Program-made: the position numbers and the translations under genes
Notes under the pieces: generated by a model
The model's database searches: none
What the model was told of the DNA's origin: nothing
What the model saw: the letters and a program-made list of their open reading frames with translations, nothing else
Part shown: one piece after another, positions 32,167 to 35,292 of the stretch
Numbering within the stretch: position 1 is the first letter of the stretch
Layout of the letters: each line of letters starts with the position of its first letter
NCBI GenBank assembly: GCA_015068125.1
Contig: SVLD01000016.1
Coordinates: 1 to 35,292, forward strand
Origin: Oscillospiraceae bacterium
GTDB lineage: Bacteria > Bacillota > Clostridia > Oscillospirales > Oscillospiraceae
Length of the DNA: 35,292 bases
Direction: 5' to 3'

Positions 32167-33132
32167 ATGCGTTTTGGAAATTTGGAAGTGAAGAATCCCA
32201 TTGCTCTGGGTCCCATGGCCGGCGTGACAGACTGGGCTTTTCGGACAGTTTGTGCCGAGCTGGGGGCGAACATCACGGTGACGGAGATGGTCTCCTCCCG
32301 GGCGCTGGTGTATAAGGATCAGAAAAGCGCCAAGCTCCTTCGCAAGAACGACGGCAGCCTTTGCGGCGCGCAGATTTTCGGCAACGATCCTGCCATTATG
32401 GCAGAAGCGGCGGTGCTGGCACTGGAGATCTCCGGTTGTGATTTTCTGGATATCAACATGGGCTGCCCCATGCCCAAAATTGCCAACTCCGGCGACGGCT
32501 GCGGTCTGATGCGGACGCCGGAGCTGGCAGGGCAGATCGTTTCTGCGGTCAAGCGGGCGGTGAAGGTGCCGGTGACGGTGAAATGCCGCCTGGGCTGGGA
32601 CAAGGGGAGTATCAATGTTCTGGATTTTACCAAGCGCATGGAGGATAACGGAGCAGACCTGGTAGCTGTCCATGGCAGAACCCGGAGCATGCTCTACTCC
32701 GGTGTGGCGGACTGGGATATGATTACGAAAGTCAAGAAAAATCTGTCCATTCCTGTCATCGCCAACGGCGATATCATCGATGGGGAAACAGCGGTAAAAT
32801 GCCTGAAGCGCACCGGCGCTGACGGTGTGATGATCGGCAGAGCCAGCTTTGGCGATCCTTGGGTATTTGCCCAGGTGAAGGCGGCATTGGCCGGTGAGCC
32901 CATCCCGGAGCGACTGCCCCTGAAGGATCGCATCGCGGTGGCGGTGCGGCAGTTTGAACTTGCCCAGCAGGATCATGGGGAGCATATCGCCTGCCTGGAG
33001 GCCAGAAAGCACTTTGCTTGGTACCTGCGGGGCGTGCGCAACGCCAGTTTTTATAAAAACCAGATCTCATCCATGAGCACTATGGAAGATATCTACTGCA
33101 TTGCCAAGGAGATCGTCCGGGATCTCCAGTAA
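32167..33132 (+). CDS. dusB: tRNA-dihydrouridine synthase (DusB type)
   Basis: Dus enzymes are FMN-dependent and reduce uridine to dihydrouridine in tRNA. The 321-residue product begins with the TIM-barrel start L-G-P-M-A-G-V-T-D near 14-22 and has the catalytic C100 in N-M-G-C-P-M-P-K-I, the flavin-binding K-C-R-L-G-W and the conserved H-G-R-T-R. A C-terminal helical domain follows. Which tRNA position it modifies is not fixed by the sequence. AAAGAGAGAAGA is a weak ribosome binding site. Confidence 0.93.
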   Translation: MRFGNLEVKNPIALGPMAGVTDWAFRTVCAELGANITVTEMVSSRALVYKDQKSAKLLRKNDGSLCGAQIFGNDPAIMAEAAVLALEISGCDFLDINMGCPMPKIANSGDGCGLMRTPELAGQIVSAVKRAVKVPVTVKCRLGWDKGSINVLDFTKRMEDNGADLVAVHGRTRSMLYSGVADWDMITKVKKNLSIPVIANGDIIDGETAVKCLKRTGADGVMIGRASFGDPWVFAQVKAALAGEPIPERLPLKDRIAVAVRQFELAQQDHGEHIACLEARKHFAWYLRGVRNASFYKNQISSMSTMEDIYCIAKEIVRDLQ

Positions 33133-33185
33133 TTGCCGGCTATATTTTCTCCGCCGTTTCGCACACTACACCTTGAGGTGATTAG

Positions 33186-34133
33186 GTGAGTGGTATGAAA
33201 CGGCGGATCGCTTTGCTTTTGTGCGCAAGTATGGCCTTTGTCTGTGCGGTGCCGGCTGGGGCAGAGCCTATTCGGTGGGTGGATTTTGGCGTGCCCTACG
33301 AATCCCTGAAATACGCCATGGAGCAGGATATTGCCACCGTGGATCAGGAAAAGCACATCAGCTGGATCGATATTTTGGCCCTGGCGGGCTGCCGCACCGG
33401 AGGAAAATGCGGTCTGACTTCCGTAAAAAAGGCGGCAAAGGAGCTGAAAGGGGATCGGTCACCGGAGCAGCTCCTGGGAAGCCTGTATAAATACTACGAT
33501 TACTACCACAGCGCTTACAGCGCCGTTTTGGGCGGGCTGTTAGGTAATTACGCCATCGAAGTAGACGGGCAGTGGAAGCCCCAGTACGGCCTGAAAGCCT
33601 TTTCTCCCATCGCCGCCGGCTACGGGTACAGCCACTGTGATGATTTCGGCAACAGCCGCTCCTTCGGCTTTCAGCGCAAGCACCTGGGCAACGACCTGAT
33701 GGGCGGCCTGGGTACGCCCATTGTGGCGGTGGAGGGCGGCGTGGTGGAGGCTATGGGCTGGAACCGCTACGGCGGCTGGCGGATCGGCATCCGGTCTTTT
33801 GATTCCAAGCGGTATTACTACTATGCCCATCTGCAAAAGGATCATCCCTTTGCCAAAGGCCTGGAGCAGGGAGATATTGTCCAGGCCGGAGATATCATCG
33901 GCTTCATGGGTCGCACCGGCTACTCCGATAAGGAGAATGTCAACAATATTGAAACTGTCCATCTGCATTTCGGCATCCAGCTTGTTTTTGACGAAAGCCA
34001 GAAGGAGTGCAATGCCGAGATCTGGATCAATGCGTACCATATTGTCCGGCTGCTGTCGAATCATCGGGTTAGTCTGCGTCATACAGAGGAAGGCTGGCAG
34101 AGGGCGTATCCTTATGAAGACCTGGATGTATGA
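33186..34133 (+). CDS. Secreted M23 family metallopeptidase
   Basis: This family of zinc endopeptidases cuts peptide bridges in peptidoglycan. The 315-residue product has a signal peptide (about 1-26, ending P-A-G-A). The C-terminal M23 domain has the zinc ligands H166 and D170 (H-L-G-N-D) and H261 in H-L-H-F-G, with H259 the other His of that motif, so the active site is intact. Start: GTG 33186 has GAGG at 33175-33178 seven bases upstream. ATG 33195 would lose three residues and has only a near AGGTGAG. A following hairpin ends the transcript. It may act in sporulation or wall turnover, but no specific role is shown. Confidence 0.9.
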   Translation: MSGMKRRIALLLCASMAFVCAVPAGAEPIRWVDFGVPYESLKYAMEQDIATVDQEKHISWIDILALAGCRTGGKCGLTSVKKAAKELKGDRSPEQLLGSLYKYYDYYHSAYSAVLGGLLGNYAIEVDGQWKPQYGLKAFSPIAAGYGYSHCDDFGNSRSFGFQRKHLGNDLMGGLGTPIVAVEGGVVEAMGWNRYGGWRIGIRSFDSKRYYYYAHLQKDHPFAKGLEQGDIVQAGDIIGFMGRTGYSDKENVNNIETVHLHFGIQLVFDESQKECNAEIWINAYHIVRLLSNHRVSLRHTEEGWQRAYPYEDLDV

Positions 34134-34142
34134 CACAAAACG

Positions 34143-34198
34143 GCAATCCTGCACAAAAATTTTGTCATTTTTTGTGCAGGATTGCTGTTGTATTTTTG
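34143..34198 (+). terminator. Terminator after the M23 peptidase gene
   Basis: A 17-base-pair perfect stem (34143-34159 with 34169-34185) is followed by TGTTGTATTTTT, a slightly interrupted T tract. Confidence 0.8.
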
Positions 34199-34215
34199 CC
34201 CCCGAGTTGTATAAT
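34188..34215 (+). promoter_or_regulatory. Promoter for the MATE transporter gene
   Basis: TTGTAT at 34188-34193 and a perfect TATAAT at 34210-34215 have a 16-base spacer. It overlaps the tail of the preceding terminator and starts about 25 bases before GTG 34241. Confidence 0.6.
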
Positions 34216-34240
34216 TTGCGGTGACTGGGGGTGATCTGCC

Positions 34241-35292
34241 GTGGCGAAATATACCATGGATCTGACCAGCGGTTCGGTTACGAAAAAGCTGATTATTTTT
34301 ACATTACCCATTTTGGCGTCCAATCTGCTGCAGCAGTTTTATAATGCGGCAGATACTGTGGTCGTGGGCAAATTTGCCAGCGATACCGCCCTGGCGGCGG
34401 TGGGCTCCACAGGCTCGCTGATATCGCTTCTACTGAGCTTGTTTATAGGTTTGGCGGCAGGAACCAATGTGGCCTGCGCCAATCATTATGGCGCCCGGAA
34501 CCGGGATGCACTGCAGCGCAGTATGCATACCTCCATCGTTTTGGGTGCGATCTGCGGCGTTGCGCTGGCGATGGTAGGATTTATTTTGGCAAGACCGCTG
34601 CAGGTCATGATGGGCTCTCCGGATAATGTGATCGATCAGGCGACGCTGTATGTGCGCATTTACTTTTGCGGCGTTCCCGCATCGATGATTTATAACTTTG
34701 CCGCCTCTATTTTAAGAGCACACGGCGATACCAAGCGACCGATGATTATTTTAGCCATCAGCGGTGTGGTCAATGTGCTGCTGAATCTGGTGTTTGTGAT
34801 TCTGCTGCACATGGATGTGGCGGGTGTTGCTTGGGCGACTATCATCAGCCAGTACCTTTCCATGGCGGCAGCGCTGTATCTGCTGTTTGATCCCAAAGGC
34901 GAATGCGCTATGAACGTTCGGAAGCTGCGGCTGGATGCTGAATCGGTGAAAGAAATCGTGGCGGTGGGCGTTCCCAGCGGCATCAACGGCACGGTGTTCA
35001 GCCTGTCCAATGTCATTTTGCAGTCCACCATCAATTCCTTCGGCGATATCATTATGGCCGGCAATGCCGCGTCGGGCAGTATCACAGGATTTGTATATTT
35101 GATCACCGCCTCTTTCAGCACAGCCTGTATCAGCTTTGCCGGTCAGTGCCGGGGCGCAAAGAAATATGACAGAATTGATAAATTGTTGGTCAGCAGCATG
35201 CTGGGTGGTATGTTGGGTGTGGCGATAGCATCCGTATTCGTTACTATCTTCCCGAGAACACTGCTGGGGCTGTATACCAACAACCGGAAGTA
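34241..35292 (+). CDS. MATE family efflux transporter, 5' part
   Basis: The gene runs off the right edge, and about 350 codons are visible. The product has the MATE N-terminal pattern P-I-L-A-S-N-L-L-Q-Q-F-Y-N-A-A-D-T-V-V-V-G, then A-A-V-G-S-T-G, and then at least eight hydrophobic helices. Such proteins export drugs or metabolites in exchange for Na+ or H+. GTG 34241 with GGGGGTGAT upstream is the likely start, with ATG 34256 as an alternative. The second half of the repeat-symmetric fold begins near residue 240 (V-G-V-P-S-G-I-N). The substrate cannot be predicted. Confidence 0.9.
   Translation, partial: MAKYTMDLTSGSVTKKLIIFTLPILASNLLQQFYNAADTVVVGKFASDTALAAVGSTGSLISLLLSLFIGLAAGTNVACANHYGARNRDALQRSMHTSIVLGAICGVALAMVGFILARPLQVMMGSPDNVIDQATLYVRIYFCGVPASMIYNFAASILRAHGDTKRPMIILAISGVVNVLLNLVFVILLHMDVAGVAWATIISQYLSMAAALYLLFDPKGECAMNVRKLRLDAESVKEIVAVGVPSGINGTVFSLSNVILQSTINSFGDIIMAGNAASGSITGFVYLITASFSTACISFAGQCRGAKKYDRIDKLLVSSMLGGMLGVAIASVFVTIFPRTLLGLYTNNRK

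Overview
The window looks like a chromosomal segment of a Gram-positive anaerobe of the class Clostridia, probably a GC-rich gut lineage of the Oscillospiraceae/Ruminococcaceae type. The evidence is the Bacillota-specific gene order (yicC-remA-gmk-rpoZ-priA-def-fmt-rsmB-rlmN-prpC-prkC-rsgA), the presence of cdaA/cdaR, HprK and PlsY, strong AGGAGG ribosome binding sites, and secreted proteins with dockerin-like, cohesin-like and Big_3 domains. Species cannot be named from sequence alone.

Layout. 1-162: the 3' end of a cysteine desulfurase-like gene. 289-2393: the c-di-AMP pair cdaA-cdaR. 2452-14428: a tightly packed, all-plus housekeeping run covering an RNase-like YicC, RemA, guanylate kinase, RNA polymerase omega, PriA, formyl-Met metabolism (def, fmt), rRNA/tRNA methylation (rsmB, rlmN), the PrpC/PrkC phosphatase-kinase pair that senses peptidoglycan, and the ribosome-assembly GTPase RsgA. 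14463-18428: yceD-rpmF, then der-plsY-gpsA. 18473-20805: rpmB on the minus strand, diverging from hprK and an RluA-type pseudouridine synthase.

20880-23062 is a visibly AT-richer island with two exported proteins: a Big_2 protein with a possible caspase-like fold lacking the usual Cys, and a lipoprotein of unknown function. mnmA (minus) follows and converges on it.

24363-29980 is the most interesting part. One predicted operon encodes a secreted multidomain GH24-type lysozyme (InlB-like repeat, two SH3b domains, seven Big_3 repeats, C-terminal dockerin-like pair), then a membrane-anchored protein with an N-terminal cohesin-like domain and an array of CxxC knuckles, then a PAP2 phosphatase. 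The adjacent dockerin and cohesin suggest a self-contained surface scaffold that could tether a cell-wall hydrolase to its own cell. This is inference and needs structural and binding tests.

30003-30961 holds rpsI-rplM on the minus strand with a strong promoter and a leader hairpin. 31080-34133 holds a TtcA-like tRNA thiolation enzyme, a small membrane protein, DusB and a secreted M23 peptidase. A MATE transporter runs off the right edge. No tRNA, rRNA, CRISPR array, insertion sequence or phage structural gene was seen, and no gene-free stretch exceeds about 260 bases.
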